From the NCBI GenBank assembly GCA_002352105.1, contig DEHV01000073.1, positions 8,666 to 67,756 on the forward strand: a stretch of DNA of 59,091 bases, given 5' to 3'. The notes under the pieces were generated by a model. That model was not told the origin of the DNA and searched no databases. It worked only from the letters and a program-made list of their open reading frames with translations. Below are positions 22,264 through 31,442 of the stretch, in pieces. A program made the translations under genes and the position numbers. Source of the DNA: Chitinophagaceae bacterium UBA2791 (GTDB taxonomy: Bacteria; Bacteroidota; Bacteroidia; Chitinophagales; Chitinophagaceae). Each line of letters starts with the position of its first letter. Positions within the stretch are counted from its first letter, which is position 1.

Positions 22264-23899
22264 CAAACATAAAGCCAGCTCGTATTTTGTAGACTTCCTT
22301 GCTTGGGTAAAAACAGGCATCAAATTGCCGGCGGATAAATACGCGGCTTTTGTTGGTATGTGCCAGTTCCCGCTCGCCACAACAGCGCTGTGTAATACCA
22401 TCTTCGATGAGTACGAGAAGATCTTCTCCGCCCAGGATAGCTACTTTGATATCGAGATGCTCGACGACTCGATGAAGGAAGAATACTCCGAATACCTTAA
22501 AACGGTGAATGTGCATGAGTACTTTCGCACAAAAGGCTTTGAGGAATATAAAAAGCAACCAGCAAGTATTTATGTTGTTGATATGCCAGCGGTGCAAGCG
22601 GGTCCCCGGCCACAGCCATATTTTTCAAAAATCGCTATACAAAACGTCTGGGATATCGAAGAAGAAAAATTACCGGACGGTAAAACCCGGATTGGTTACC
22701 TGATCCATAAGCCCGACGCCAAAACCTTCATTGTTGTTGACGATGCAGCATACTGGAAATTCGTTCGCGATGACACTGGCGAGGATCGTCTGGAGGTTTA
22801 CGCTCCGCATATTCTTGGTTATTGCCCCGCCACATTCCTTGTACGCACCTCACTGTACGACTCGGAAGATAATAGCCCCGTGGCGCGTAAGGTGCCGCTT
22901 TCAGATAGTCTTGGAGATCTCGACTGGTTGTTAGCCTACAAGATTTTTGAACGCATGTATGAGGTTTTCGGGCCTTTCCCGATCACCACAATACCGGAGA
23001 CGGATTGTAATTATCTTGATGCGCTAAACAATCCTTGTAAAGGGGGTTATGTTAGCGGTATTGATTTGAACGGTAAAGAATATGAGCGTGAATGCCCGGT
23101 ATGCGCAAAGAACAACCTGGTAGGCCCCGGCAGCATATTTACCAGGCCTGTCCCCCGGCAAAAAGAAGATCCCGACTTAACCAATGCCGTTGAGATCACG
23201 CCGGCGGACGTTGAGTCGCTGGACTACATCACTAAGAAAATCGATTACCTGGAGCGTGAGATTTTCGCCAACAATGTCGGAGACTCAGATCAGAATATTA
23301 CCAAAGAGGCGATCAATGAAGATCAGGTGCTAATGAACATGGAAGGCCGGCGCAGCGTGTTACAGAAAATAAAAAAAGATTTTGAACTGACTGAAAAGTT
23401 TCTCATCGATACGATTGGCCGGCTGATGTACGCCGATTATTATGTCGGCTCCCAGGTAAACTATGGCGAGCAGTTTCTGCTGATGTCCGCTGCTGAGGTT
23501 GTTTTGCAGTATAGCGAATATAAAAAAGCTGGCTTACCGAACTACATGATTAACCAGAAAAAACAGCTTTTGGTACAAACGGAATACCGGTCAAACCCCT
23601 ATGAGCGGCAGCGCGCCTTCCTGCTTGACCGCCTGGAACCATGGCCGGATTTATCTATACAGGAGTGCGTTACTTTCCAGCTGGACAAGCTATTTCCAGA
23701 TAAATTTTTTTTGAAATTAGATTTTGCTAAATTTGTTAGCAAGTTTGAAATGGCGAATACCGATATAGTGCAGTGGGGGAGTGCAATTTCGCTCGATCAA
23801 AAGATTAAAAAACTCACCGAAATTCTTATCAACTATGGCAAAGACGAGACGCGAAGCGCAAAACCCCTCCCCGAAGAGCAGCCCGGAGGCGCAAAATAA
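22145..23899 (+). CDS. Portal protein candidate
   Basis: 584 residues from the ATG at 22145; an upstream ATG at 22088 would add 19 residues overlapping the previous gene. Size, the place between terminase and scaffold, and the mixed alpha-beta wing followed by a long helical stem (LDYITKKIDYLEREIFANN, then DFELTEKFLIDTIGRLMY) fit a dodecameric portal. A Cys-rich insertion (CNYL...NPCKGG...ECPVCA, about 300-337) could bind zinc. The C-terminal tail (PLPEEQPGGAK) is encoded by a 23-bp repeat shared with the next gene. Confidence 0.7.
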   Translation: MVLSLAQIKELLKSPKSKAAIQDAVNHEARIRLHTKAVNDKHKASSYFVDFLAWVKTGIKLPADKYAAFVGMCQFPLATTALCNTIFDEYEKIFSAQDSYFDIEMLDDSMKEEYSEYLKTVNVHEYFRTKGFEEYKKQPASIYVVDMPAVQAGPRPQPYFSKIAIQNVWDIEEEKLPDGKTRIGYLIHKPDAKTFIVVDDAAYWKFVRDDTGEDRLEVYAPHILGYCPATFLVRTSLYDSEDNSPVARKVPLSDSLGDLDWLLAYKIFERMYEVFGPFPITTIPETDCNYLDALNNPCKGGYVSGIDLNGKEYERECPVCAKNNLVGPGSIFTRPVPRQKEDPDLTNAVEITPADVESLDYITKKIDYLEREIFANNVGDSDQNITKEAINEDQVLMNMEGRRSVLQKIKKDFELTEKFLIDTIGRLMYADYYVGSQVNYGEQFLLMSAAEVVLQYSEYKKAGLPNYMINQKKQLLVQTEYRSNPYERQRAFLLDRLEPWPDLSIQECVTFQLDKLFPDKFFLKLDFAKFVSKFEMANTDIVQWGSAISLDQKIKKLTEILINYGKDETRSAKPLPEEQPGGAK

Positions 23900-24269
23900 A
23901 ACAGCCCCGAAGAGCAGCCCGGAGGCGGACCAAAACGATGTGATGGATTTCGACGAGCTGTCTGGCGATCCCGGCGATCAGGAAGAAACAGAAGATCCTG
24001 TGATTACAGAAACGCCCGATCCTGTTAAACCTGATGGGAAAATCTACGGTAACCAGGATAAGGAAAAACGCTATCCCCTAAAAAAGGATTGGCTTAAAAA
24101 AATAGTTGTTAGGCAGCTCAGCGTTGAACGCGCTTCTAATGGTGAAATGATCCGCCTGCAAAGCACAGCGGCCATTCAAACATACGATCCGGCGTATTTC
24201 AATAAGCTGCTGAAGGATAACTTCTTTAGCGAGTCGCGCATGGAAGTTGAGGTATTGCACCGGCCGTAA
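23835..24269 (+). CDS. Hypothetical head-module protein, 144 residues
   Basis: The ATG at 23835 lies inside the portal gene (65-bp overlap); an earlier ATG at 23781 is less likely. The first 75 residues are low-complexity, with PKSSPEA twice, encoded by a direct repeat. The last 75 form a compact domain (LKKDWLKKIVVRQLSVERA). Between portal and scaffold, so perhaps a head accessory or protease-like factor, though no catalytic motif is seen. Confidence 0.55.
   Translation: MAKTRREAQNPSPKSSPEAQNKTAPKSSPEADQNDVMDFDELSGDPGDQEETEDPVITETPDPVKPDGKIYGNQDKEKRYPLKKDWLKKIVVRQLSVERASNGEMIRLQSTAAIQTYDPAYFNKLLKDNFFSESRMEVEVLHRP
23869..23927. repeat. 23-bp direct repeat across the portal stop codon
   Basis: The 23-bp sequence beginning CCCCGAAGAGCAGCCC occurs at 23869-23891 and 23905-23927 (36-bp period). 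The portal stop codon lies between the copies. In the overlapping frame it encodes PKSSPEA twice. It looks like a recent tandem duplication that extended the downstream protein. Confidence 0.8.
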
Positions 24270-24280
24270 ACAGGCGCTTA

Positions 24281-24334
24281 ATGGACCCGAACAAACAGCA
24301 AATTGGCAGGGACACCATTAAATTACAAATATGA
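24281..24334 (+). CDS. Possible 17-residue leader peptide
   Basis: The frame MDPNKQQIGRDTIKLQI ends in a TGA that overlaps the ATG of the scaffold gene (ATGA). Such coupling is the rule in this phage, which gives slight support. It could also be untranslated. Confidence 0.3.
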   Translation: MDPNKQQIGRDTIKLQI

Positions 24335-25212
24335 CTATCGAAGAAATCAAAGCCGGCGTAGAAAAGGATCCGGCGCTAAAAACAGCATTGTTAAGTTCTT
24401 TTAAAGACGAATTTATAAAAGGCGCTACCGCCGAGGGTTTGGTCATCCGCTCAAAAGAGGATGATCAGGCGTTTTTGGACAACCACGTTAAAACGATCGT
24501 GGACGGTAAGGTAGCGACCGAACTGCAGGGTAAAGTGGATGCGGAGTTTTCAAAGGCGATGAACAAGATCGACGAGGAGATCAAAACGATCACCGGTATT
24601 GAGAAGAACGCAAACGAGAAAACAACCGCTTATGCCAAACGCGCAATTACCGAAAAGCAGAAAGATCCGATCACGGCAGCAAAGGTTACTGAGCTTGAAG
24701 GGCTCATTGCCTCGACAAAGAAAGACTATGAGGATAAGCTGGCCGCCGCACAAAAGGATCTGTTCGACCGCGAGGTAAAGCACCAGGTAACCACATTCAC
24801 CAGCAGCATGAATATTGCTGTTCCTGCGCACATTAAAACCGATGCTGATAAACAGGCTTACGTTAATCAGCAGCGCGCGCTCATTGAACAAGGATTTCTC
24901 GGGACCGTCACTCCGAAAAAAGATAATGAGGGAAATATTATCTTTTACGAAGGCGACAAACCCCTGATGAATACAAAGGATGGCAAACCTAAAAATGCCG
25001 CAGATATCATTGGCGAAAAATTCGCCCATTGGTTCATACCAAAAGGCCAGGAAGGTAGGGGTACCGGAGCTGCGTCTGAAGGAGGATCGGGGGCTTTCAA
25101 AACTGCTGATGACGTTCACAAATACCTGTCTTCCCAGGGTAAGGAAGCTGGTAGTACCGAGTATTTCGCTGAATTCGAAAAACTGGTAACCGAACACAAG
25201 ATTACTGTTTAA
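24331..25212 (+). CDS. Capsid scaffolding protein candidate
   Basis: 293 residues, highly charged and helical in residues 60-150 (EFSKAMNKIDEEIKTITGI, then STKKDYEDKLAAAQKDLF), with a flexible Gly-rich stretch near 245-255. Scaffolds are typically coiled coils encoded directly upstream of the major capsid gene, as here. They guide procapsid assembly and then leave. Assignment is by composition and position. Confidence 0.65.
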   Translation: MTIEEIKAGVEKDPALKTALLSSFKDEFIKGATAEGLVIRSKEDDQAFLDNHVKTIVDGKVATELQGKVDAEFSKAMNKIDEEIKTITGIEKNANEKTTAYAKRAITEKQKDPITAAKVTELEGLIASTKKDYEDKLAAAQKDLFDREVKHQVTTFTSSMNIAVPAHIKTDADKQAYVNQQRALIEQGFLGTVTPKKDNEGNIIFYEGDKPLMNTKDGKPKNAADIIGEKFAHWFIPKGQEGRGTGAASEGGSGAFKTADDVHKYLSSQGKEAGSTEYFAEFEKLVTEHKITV

Positions 25213-25235
25213 CGTTCACTGTTTTTTCTTTCTCT

Positions 25236-25257
25236 CTCCACATAGGGACATGCGGGG
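25236..25257 (+). promoter_or_regulatory. Stem-loop with AGGGAC hexaloop upstream of the capsid gene
   Basis: CAT and ATG pair around AGGGAC; after one A-C mismatch the stem continues with CTCC and GGGG. The loop is identical to those at 21328 and 35558 while the stem bases differ, so pairing rather than sequence is kept. The capsid ATG is 43 bases downstream. Confidence 0.6.
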
Positions 25258-25300
25258 TTGAAGAAAATGAACCATTCATTCATTTTTTAAACTCAAAATC

Positions 25301-26350
25301 ATGTCTTTAGTCGCAACAAAACTCGTTGAAGCGCAACTCCGCGCTAAGGAATACTGGGGCTCGTTCGAGCATCGCTTTTCCACATACGGAGCTTTTAAGG
25401 CTTTCCTGGACAACGCCATGGGTTTACTTCCGAAGGATACGCTGGAAGCTATTAAAAACAAATCCAATGGCCGGTCCATCACCATACCCACTTTGCAAAA
25501 ACAAACGCTCGCAGTGATCACTGAAAGAGCTTGTGCAATTGTCGGTGTGGAGCCCAACTCGGTGAAGCCCACGTTCTCGAAAATCACTCGCGGTTTTCAG
25601 ATTAAGGTGTACCCTAAAGTTTCCGACAACAATAACTTCTCTGAAGTAGATCAGTTCGCAAATGGCCTGAACAATGGTATTCGCACCATGGCCGAATCGC
25701 TGGACAACTATTCTGCTGCTCAGTTGGAGGCTGGTAAGTCTACCGACCTTAAGGCAGTAACGCTCGATGGTCTTGAAATCGTTAGCAACGCTTACCAGGT
25801 TAGCCCTGAAAAACGCGAGCGCCTTTACTTTTACCTGCCGGCGATTCTGGAAAAGAACGACATGAACAGCGGACGCATCAACAACATAGCTACTACCGAA
25901 AGTATGGAGCTGATGTTGCAGTACGAAAGCAAGGCGTCCAGTAACGACCAGAATCTGGCCGCGGTACTGCGTGGCGACCTGCCAAGCGCTACCGGCTTCC
26001 GTCACTACCGTTCTAACAGGATGACAAACGGTGAAAGTATTGCAGAAACGCATTACCTGGTTCCGTTTGGCGCCATTGGCGTATTCTCTTGGAACGATTC
26101 CGATGCGCGTAACAGGCGTAAAGGCCCGAACGGTCAGCAGTCTTACCTGCTTACAGATCCTATCCTTGGCGTTTCCTGGGATGTCGTAGAAGAACCGATT
26201 TGCGACAACCTCACAGAAACATACGGAGAAGGCTTTGAAAGGACATTTGGTACGAAGTATCAGTTCGCTGCCGATTTCGCATTCCTGCAGGCTTATTCAA
26301 GCGACAATAGCCGCGCGAATTTGAAAGTAGAAGTGCTGCAAACAGTTTAA
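25301..26350 (+). CDS. Major capsid protein
   Basis: 349 residues, no signal. The start follows the leader aaactcaaaatc. Features fit an HK97-type fold: a helical N-terminus (AKEYWGSFEHRFSTYGAFKA), a long central region with few charges, and a beta-rich end (PILGVSWDVVEEPICDNL). Place after scaffold, its own stem-loop leader and a strong hairpin after the stop suggest high expression. Assignment rests on size, order and composition. Confidence 0.75.
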   Translation: MSLVATKLVEAQLRAKEYWGSFEHRFSTYGAFKAFLDNAMGLLPKDTLEAIKNKSNGRSITIPTLQKQTLAVITERACAIVGVEPNSVKPTFSKITRGFQIKVYPKVSDNNNFSEVDQFANGLNNGIRTMAESLDNYSAAQLEAGKSTDLKAVTLDGLEIVSNAYQVSPEKRERLYFYLPAILEKNDMNSGRINNIATTESMELMLQYESKASSNDQNLAAVLRGDLPSATGFRHYRSNRMTNGESIAETHYLVPFGAIGVFSWNDSDARNRRKGPNGQQSYLLTDPILGVSWDVVEEPICDNLTETYGEGFERTFGTKYQFAADFAFLQAYSSDNSRANLKVEVLQTV

Positions 26351-26356
26351 TTAACC

Positions 26357-26378
26357 GGGGCCGTATCACTGCGGCCCC
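26357..26378 (+). other. GC-rich hairpin after the capsid gene
   Basis: GGGGCCG and CGGCCCC form a perfect 7-bp stem with an 8-nt loop just after the capsid stop. No T run follows at once, so it may stabilise the capsid mRNA 3' end or cause partial termination. Confidence 0.6.
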
Positions 26379-26393
26379 ACATTATATTTTCAC

Positions 26394-26807
26394 ATGAAAA
26401 ACTTTATCAAACTCTTGATCGTTGCGCTGCTGATGGTCTTCGTATGCGACGCCAGTGCGCAACTGCGAACGCTCGCCATTCCGGCAGCTAAGGATACGCT
26501 CACCAATACAGATACTGCGGAAGCCACGCTGCAAGCTGGCGGAACAGCGCAGAGTATATCTTTTCAGATCTCTATCGAAAAGTTAAGCGGCACCGCTGGA
26601 GGAACCGCAAGGATCTATGGCTCTCATGATGGTGTTCGCTATTCTTTGTTAAGCGATTCGGTATATACAATTACCAATACTACCGGATGGCAGACGGCCA
26701 TACCATGGATTTTTGCACCAGCGCCAGTTCCTTATTACAAGATCATATATCTCACTTCCGGATCGCAATCGGTTGTCCCGCGAGCGACGGCGGTGATTCG
26801 AAAATAG
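26394..26807 (+). CDS. Exported protein of the head module, 137 residues
   Basis: A clear Sec signal (LLIVALLMVFVCDASAQ, cleavage after about residue 23) precedes a beta-sandwich-like mature part (QSISFQISIEKLSGTAGG, RIYGSHDGVRYSLL). The pattern resembles small head-decoration or fibre-like beta domains. A cleavable signal on a gene next to the capsid gene is unusual and would send the product out of the cytoplasm. It might act in the envelope rather than in the virion. Confidence 0.6.
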   Translation: MKNFIKLLIVALLMVFVCDASAQLRTLAIPAAKDTLTNTDTAEATLQAGGTAQSISFQISIEKLSGTAGGTARIYGSHDGVRYSLLSDSVYTITNTTGWQTAIPWIFAPAPVPYYKIIYLTSGSQSVVPRATAVIRK

Positions 26808-26836
26808 CTGTTTGTTCCTGAGTTAGTAATTCAAAG

Positions 26837-26863
26837 GCCTTGCCGCTAAGGCAGGGCTTTTTT
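26837..26863 (+). terminator. Rho-independent terminator after the capsid unit
   Basis: An 8-bp stem GCCTTGCC with GGCAGGGC around GCTAA is followed by TTTTTT. It ends the capsid transcription unit just before the next head-tail gene. Confidence 0.9.
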
Positions 26864-26879
26864 CTTAAAAAACAGCGTT

Positions 26880-28139
26880 ATGTACACAAACAAAACAGTT
26901 ATTGCATGCCTTCGTGGACTGATCGGATTTGAACAGCCCTACAATGCTGATATAAGTATCGATCCGGATATGGAAGCCAGCGCTTCCGGATTGTTCGTTA
27001 CAGGCCTGCATCCGCTGTTGACTTATCCCAACATCCTTTCAATCGCTGAGCATTTCGAGCGCACAACCGTTCGGGTATGGTCCGGGGCTGCTAATTACAA
27101 AGTTGGCGATGTGGTTAAAAACGTGACGCTGTTTCGCGCCATCCAGCCAGGCACGAACCATCCAACGACCGATGATGAATATTGGCAACCAACAACGCTG
27201 CTGAGCGCTTACCTGCGCCGTGTATATGATCAATCCGCAAACAAGCTGATCAATTCCCTGTTTGTAGAAAAGAAGCTGCACGAGGTCGCTAAAACGCTCC
27301 TGGCGTCGGTGTCTCTTTTTGAGGGCGTGGGCAATATCAGCGGGCGCATTACGAAAAACGATCGGCTGGTCGGTCTAAGAATATCCCTGCAGCATGCCGA
27401 TATTGTTGCTGCGCTTACGCATATTGGTCTACAGCTCGACACTCCCCAGGATCCTGTAAAGGTGTACCTGTATCACTCCTCATCTTTTGAGCCTATCTAT
27501 ACGTTTGACCTCCATCATACCAAATCCGTAACATTTCAGTGGCATGGCGTTGAGCAAGCGTTAACCGAAACCTCAGGGCATTACTACCTGGTATATAAGG
27601 AAAGCGAGCTGACTGGATCAGCTGTAAAAAAGGATATAAACTTTCACGGCAAAACGTCCTGTGGCACCTGTAGCGAGGCGGTTATTAATTCCCGGCTGTA
27701 CAACCAGTGGGGAAAGTTTGTTGCCATCCAGCCTTTTTACGTGAACGGCTATGAGGGTACAGACCTCTGGGACGAGGATCAGGAAATCTATGTCGACAAT
27801 ACCAATTGGGGCATTAACCTGAAAATGTCCATGCAGTGCGATGTTTCCAACATTATATGCGACAATAGGAATGTGATTACCGGAGCCCTGGCGCAGCAGC
27901 TTACAGTGGACCTGCTAAGTGAGATGGCCTTCTCGCTTCGCGATAACCAGAGCAAAGAAAAGATTGCTCAGCTTGCCGCTACGGCGCTGGATAATTCCGA
28001 AAACCACGATTACGGGGAAGCTAAAAAGTTACGCAACGCTATAAAGGCGCTGTCGTTTGATTTTTCAAATATGTCGCCAGCATGCCTGCCATGCGGCAAT
28101 AACCAAGGAGGGCGCCTTACCAGCGTATGGAGGAGATGA
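26880..28139 (+). CDS. Putative virion protein, 419 residues
   Basis: No signal. The N-terminal 120 residues contain a carbohydrate-module-like stretch (VWSGAANYKVGDVVKNVTLF, FRAIQPGTNHPTTDDEYW), resembling the chitin-binding pattern found on phage structural proteins. The rest is a mixed domain with a Cys pair (SCGTCSE, about 261-264) and another at the end (ACLPCG). It lies between capsid and head-tail completion genes. Exact role not recognised. Confidence 0.6.
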   Translation: MYTNKTVIACLRGLIGFEQPYNADISIDPDMEASASGLFVTGLHPLLTYPNILSIAEHFERTTVRVWSGAANYKVGDVVKNVTLFRAIQPGTNHPTTDDEYWQPTTLLSAYLRRVYDQSANKLINSLFVEKKLHEVAKTLLASVSLFEGVGNISGRITKNDRLVGLRISLQHADIVAALTHIGLQLDTPQDPVKVYLYHSSSFEPIYTFDLHHTKSVTFQWHGVEQALTETSGHYYLVYKESELTGSAVKKDINFHGKTSCGTCSEAVINSRLYNQWGKFVAIQPFYVNGYEGTDLWDEDQEIYVDNTNWGINLKMSMQCDVSNIICDNRNVITGALAQQLTVDLLSEMAFSLRDNQSKEKIAQLAATALDNSENHDYGEAKKLRNAIKALSFDFSNMSPACLPCGNNQGGRLTSVWRR

Positions 28140-28546
28140 ATATCGACGTAAGAGACATATTCCTTAAGCCTTTTATTGCCCTGGATCCTGTCCATTCGCT
28201 ACAGAAGGCTATTGAAAAAAACAAGGATGATATTCTTGATCTCAACCGTCAACAGCTAGACCGGGGGCTGGATAGCGATGGCGACAGCCTGGGCAGGTAT
28301 AAAAACTTCAATTATAAAAAAAGATGGGCCCCGGTAGACTTAAAACTGCATAACGATTTCAGAAGCGAGATGGACTTAAAAACGGATGACAAGGGTACCG
28401 AGTTGTTTTCGCATGACTGGAAAGCCGCGATCCTGACAAAGCGTTACGGCAAAGATATTTTCGGCGTGCCAACGGTTTTTATAAACAACATGCAGGAAGC
28501 GGTGCGGGAAGATTTTGTAAACGAATTTTCAAAACTGCTATCATGA
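28136..28546 (+). CDS. Head-tail or tail completion protein candidate
   Basis: 136 residues from the ATG at 28136, which overlaps the previous stop (ATGA); an ATG at 28127 would add three residues. The sequence is charged and helical at the start (LQKAIEKNKDDILDLNRQQL) and ends in a helix (AVREDFVNEFSKLLS). Size and position suit a neck or tail-terminator protein. No firm family match. Confidence 0.5.
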   Translation: MNIDVRDIFLKPFIALDPVHSLQKAIEKNKDDILDLNRQQLDRGLDSDGDSLGRYKNFNYKKRWAPVDLKLHNDFRSEMDLKTDDKGTELFSHDWKAAILTKRYGKDIFGVPTVFINNMQEAVREDFVNEFSKLLS

Positions 28547-29082
28547 CCCTCGGCAACTATCCAACTATCGTGTTTGCAGATTACGCTGAGGCGACCGCTC
28601 CGGGTGCACTGGGCAACAAGCGCAAGTACGTCGTTGTTCAGGAAAACGAGAATGCTGGCGGTATTCTGACGCTGCATTTTTTTGATGGTGAGAATTTGCA
28701 TGCAGTTGGCGGTGATGGCGCGGGTTTTGACCCTTTGGCTTTTGCGTTGTTAAGCAGGTCTCTTAATGTTTTCGCCGGGCAAGTGATCATCCCGCGGCCT
28801 GCGTTTCCTGTACCGGATAATTATACGGCAGTAGCTACAGACGCCGGAAAAATATTCTTCCTGGACGCTTCCGAACATGCGGTAATCCTGACCATAAGCC
28901 CGGAACTTTTCAAAGATATAACGCTGATGATTCGCTGCGCGGATAATACCAATGGCGTATCTATAGCGTCATCCAGCGGCATAATTGAATTAAAGAGCGG
29001 CGTTGATGTTGAAGACTTCGAACCATCCCTGAGACAAACGATTTCGCTTTACTCTGACGGAACAAACTTTTTTGAATTATGA
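28543..29082 (+). CDS. Putative structural protein, 179 residues
   Basis: The N-terminal part (NYPTIVFADYAEATAPGALG) and the C-terminal part, with a repetitive beta pattern (AVATDAGKIFFLDASEHAV, GVSIASSSGIIELKSG), suggest a fibre or attachment protein. It overlaps both neighbours by 4 bp and immediately precedes the GDSL fibre gene, so it may be the chaperone or connector of that fibre. Confidence 0.5.
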   Translation: MTLGNYPTIVFADYAEATAPGALGNKRKYVVVQENENAGGILTLHFFDGENLHAVGGDGAGFDPLAFALLSRSLNVFAGQVIIPRPAFPVPDNYTAVATDAGKIFFLDASEHAVILTISPELFKDITLMIRCADNTNGVSIASSSGIIELKSGVDVEDFEPSLRQTISLYSDGTNFFEL

Positions 29083-31427
29083 AACGGATACTGACATTTT
29101 TCTTATTGCTTTTTGCGGTTGCCTCATTTGGGCAGACTGGTATTGATAAGCGGGCAACGATTATACAACTGAAAGCGTACAACGGCAGCGCAGCATACGT
29201 GTGGGTAAGCGATAGTATGACGATTTACACCCCATGTTCGCCCTGCGTAGCTGACGAGCAGAAATATTTTGCAGGCACACAGGGAAGGGTATGGGGGCCG
29301 CTCGCAAAAGGTGAGGCTGGAACCCCCTTCGACAGCGCATACATCTATGATTCATTAACAAGGGGATTAGCGGGGAAGGCTGATACTTCTTTGGTACCAG
29401 CCTTCATCGACAGCGCATCTTTACAAACATTAATTGATCGTAACAATATTGCGGCATGGGGCAATAGTTTGACAGAAGGTTACCCGGCGTATCCTTTCCC
29501 GGAACAGCTTTCAAGATTGACGGGCAGGTATGTTTATAACGGCGGGGTATCGGGAGAAACTTCAACGCAGATAAAAACGAGAATGATCGCGTCTCCTGAT
29601 AAATTTAATTGGGCAACGATTATATGGGCGGGGAGAAACAACTATTCCGACAGCGCATCAGTAGTCAACGATATTGCCCAGATGGTTGATTCGTTGGATC
29701 ACGACAATTACATAGTACTTGGAATTATCAATGGAAATTACGCAGCAGAATTTAGCGGGGGCGGCAACTATTCAAAGATAATTAATATCAATAATTACCT
29801 GTCCAGTACATACGGAGATCGCTATGTGCCTATCCGTGAATATCTGGTCTCTCTTTATAATTCTGATTCAGCTCAGGATGTAACTGATCACAGCAACGAC
29901 ATTGTTCCCGCTTCGCTTCGGGGAGACAATATTCACTTAAACAAGGCAGGTTACGATACAGTAGCTCGATATATTTTCGATAACTACATTCAATTTCTGA
30001 CCTATGATCCAGGAGATGTTCTATACAAGTACAGAGACCTGTATAACGGTAATGTGAATGGCGCCTTCAAAGGGTCGTTAGCAGTAAGAGATTTTTACAA
30101 CAACGATGCGGTAGACATTGATGCTGTTGGGAAAAAAACGACAATATATTCGTCAGGCAGGTTTTCTGATACAGCCACAAACATTGTTACTAACGGATCG
30201 TTCGATGATGGGATGACTGGCTGGACAGGCACAAACTGGTCTGATGGAGGCGGAAAGGCTACGCACACCCCCGGAAGTGCCTCTCCTCTTACACAGAGTA
30301 TAACCGTTTGTGTGTCGTGCATGTATCGCGTAGAGATATCAATGGAGAGGGCGGCTGGTGGCGTATTTGCTGCTATTGGAGGCGTGGAGATAAGTAGCGG
30401 GTCATTGGCAGCGACAAGCAACATAATGTCTTCAACCGGGACATTTGTATCAACGATATTTTGGACAGGAACGACTGGTAGCTACGCCTTCACAATAACC
30501 CCTCAAACAACCTTCAATGGGAGTATCACTGACGTTAAGATTAACAGACTTTCAACCAACTCAACAGCGCAGATTGTACTCAAAGGAGGGGGCGCTGACG
30601 CAAGGCTGAATGTTGCCGGGTCGAACTACTCATTAGCTTCTAAAGATGTTTTCCGGTTTCTTCAAAAAACAGCAGCAGGCAATATATCGATAGGGGATTA
30701 TGCGCTATCGAACGCGTCCAATGCTTCTTACAATATTGCAATTGCCGAAGAGGCTTTAAAAAACAATAATAGCGGGCGTTACAATGTTGGCATAAGCACC
30801 GGCGCGCTTAGAGGGCTGACAAGCGGTAGTTATAATATTGCGGTTGGGCCTTCTTCGTTACTAAACCTTGGCGCAGGGTTAAACAACACAGGTGTGGGTA
30901 GGGAAGTGATGACGCAGGCTGTTGGATTTAGCTCAAACAATACGGGCGTTGGAAGCCTTGCAGGTAGAGGAACCTCCGGGATGTTGGTTACAAATAATAC
31001 TTTCATCGGATATCGGTCGGGTTATAGCGTAGACAATGGGGCTGTCGGCAATACGCTAATAGGCGCGCTTGTTGCCGAAAATGTAGGCGTTGGCGATGGT
31101 AATATTAGCGTGGGCTATAATATAAACCTCCCCGTTTCAGGAGGATCAAACCAGCTTAATATCGGTAATATAATATTCGGAACAGGCGTATCTGGCACAG
31201 GTACAACAAGCGCTGGCAAAATCGGTATTGGCGTAAAAGACCCTATTGAAAAATTTGAAGTTGACGGAAATATAAAAGCTTATCAATACAAGCTGTACGA
31301 CTTAAATGCCGCTCCCTCATCAGCGACTGACACAGGAACGGTAGGCGACATAAGAATAACAGAAGATTTTATTTATGTGTGCATTGGTACGGACACGTGG
31401 GTTAGAGCTGAATTGTCAACCTGGTAA
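29079..31427 (+). CDS. Exported tail fibre with GDSL/SGNH esterase domain
   Basis: 782 residues. A Sec signal (MKRILTFFLLLFAVASFGQ) is followed by a short beta region, then an SGNH hydrolase: block I GNSLTEG (about 127-133), block II GGVSGETS (about 155), block III WAGRNNY and block V DNIHLN (about 283-288). Next comes a CBM4/9-like module (NGSFDDGMTGWTGTNW). Residues 520-720 hold Gly/Asn-rich repeats (NTGVGSLAG, NIAVGPSSL) like trimeric YadA-head repeats. The end is fibre-like. Such esterases deacetylate surface glycans, so this is probably a host-binding and capsule-modifying protein. The signal peptide is odd for a tail protein. Confidence 0.8.
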   Translation: MKRILTFFLLLFAVASFGQTGIDKRATIIQLKAYNGSAAYVWVSDSMTIYTPCSPCVADEQKYFAGTQGRVWGPLAKGEAGTPFDSAYIYDSLTRGLAGKADTSLVPAFIDSASLQTLIDRNNIAAWGNSLTEGYPAYPFPEQLSRLTGRYVYNGGVSGETSTQIKTRMIASPDKFNWATIIWAGRNNYSDSASVVNDIAQMVDSLDHDNYIVLGIINGNYAAEFSGGGNYSKIININNYLSSTYGDRYVPIREYLVSLYNSDSAQDVTDHSNDIVPASLRGDNIHLNKAGYDTVARYIFDNYIQFLTYDPGDVLYKYRDLYNGNVNGAFKGSLAVRDFYNNDAVDIDAVGKKTTIYSSGRFSDTATNIVTNGSFDDGMTGWTGTNWSDGGGKATHTPGSASPLTQSITVCVSCMYRVEISMERAAGGVFAAIGGVEISSGSLAATSNIMSSTGTFVSTIFWTGTTGSYAFTITPQTTFNGSITDVKINRLSTNSTAQIVLKGGGADARLNVAGSNYSLASKDVFRFLQKTAAGNISIGDYALSNASNASYNIAIAEEALKNNNSGRYNVGISTGALRGLTSGSYNIAVGPSSLLNLGAGLNNTGVGREVMTQAVGFSSNNTGVGSLAGRGTSGMLVTNNTFIGYRSGYSVDNGAVGNTLIGALVAENVGVGDGNISVGYNINLPVSGGSNQLNIGNIIFGTGVSGTGTTSAGKIGIGVKDPIEKFEVDGNIKAYQYKLYDLNAAPSSATDTGTVGDIRITEDFIYVCIGTDTWVRAELSTW

Positions 31428-31442
31428 TTATTCATTCGTTCA

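Noticed and set aside
23726..23740. Late palindrome copy inside the portal gene
   Set aside because: One mismatch in an arm and an intragenic place in an AT-rich coding stretch. Mentioned with the operator finding but not listed as a functional site.
24306..24319. Fourth AGGGAC stem-loop before the scaffold gene
   Set aside because: Only TGG/CCA pair, with a C-A mismatch next to the loop, and the bases may encode a small peptide. Too weak to count.
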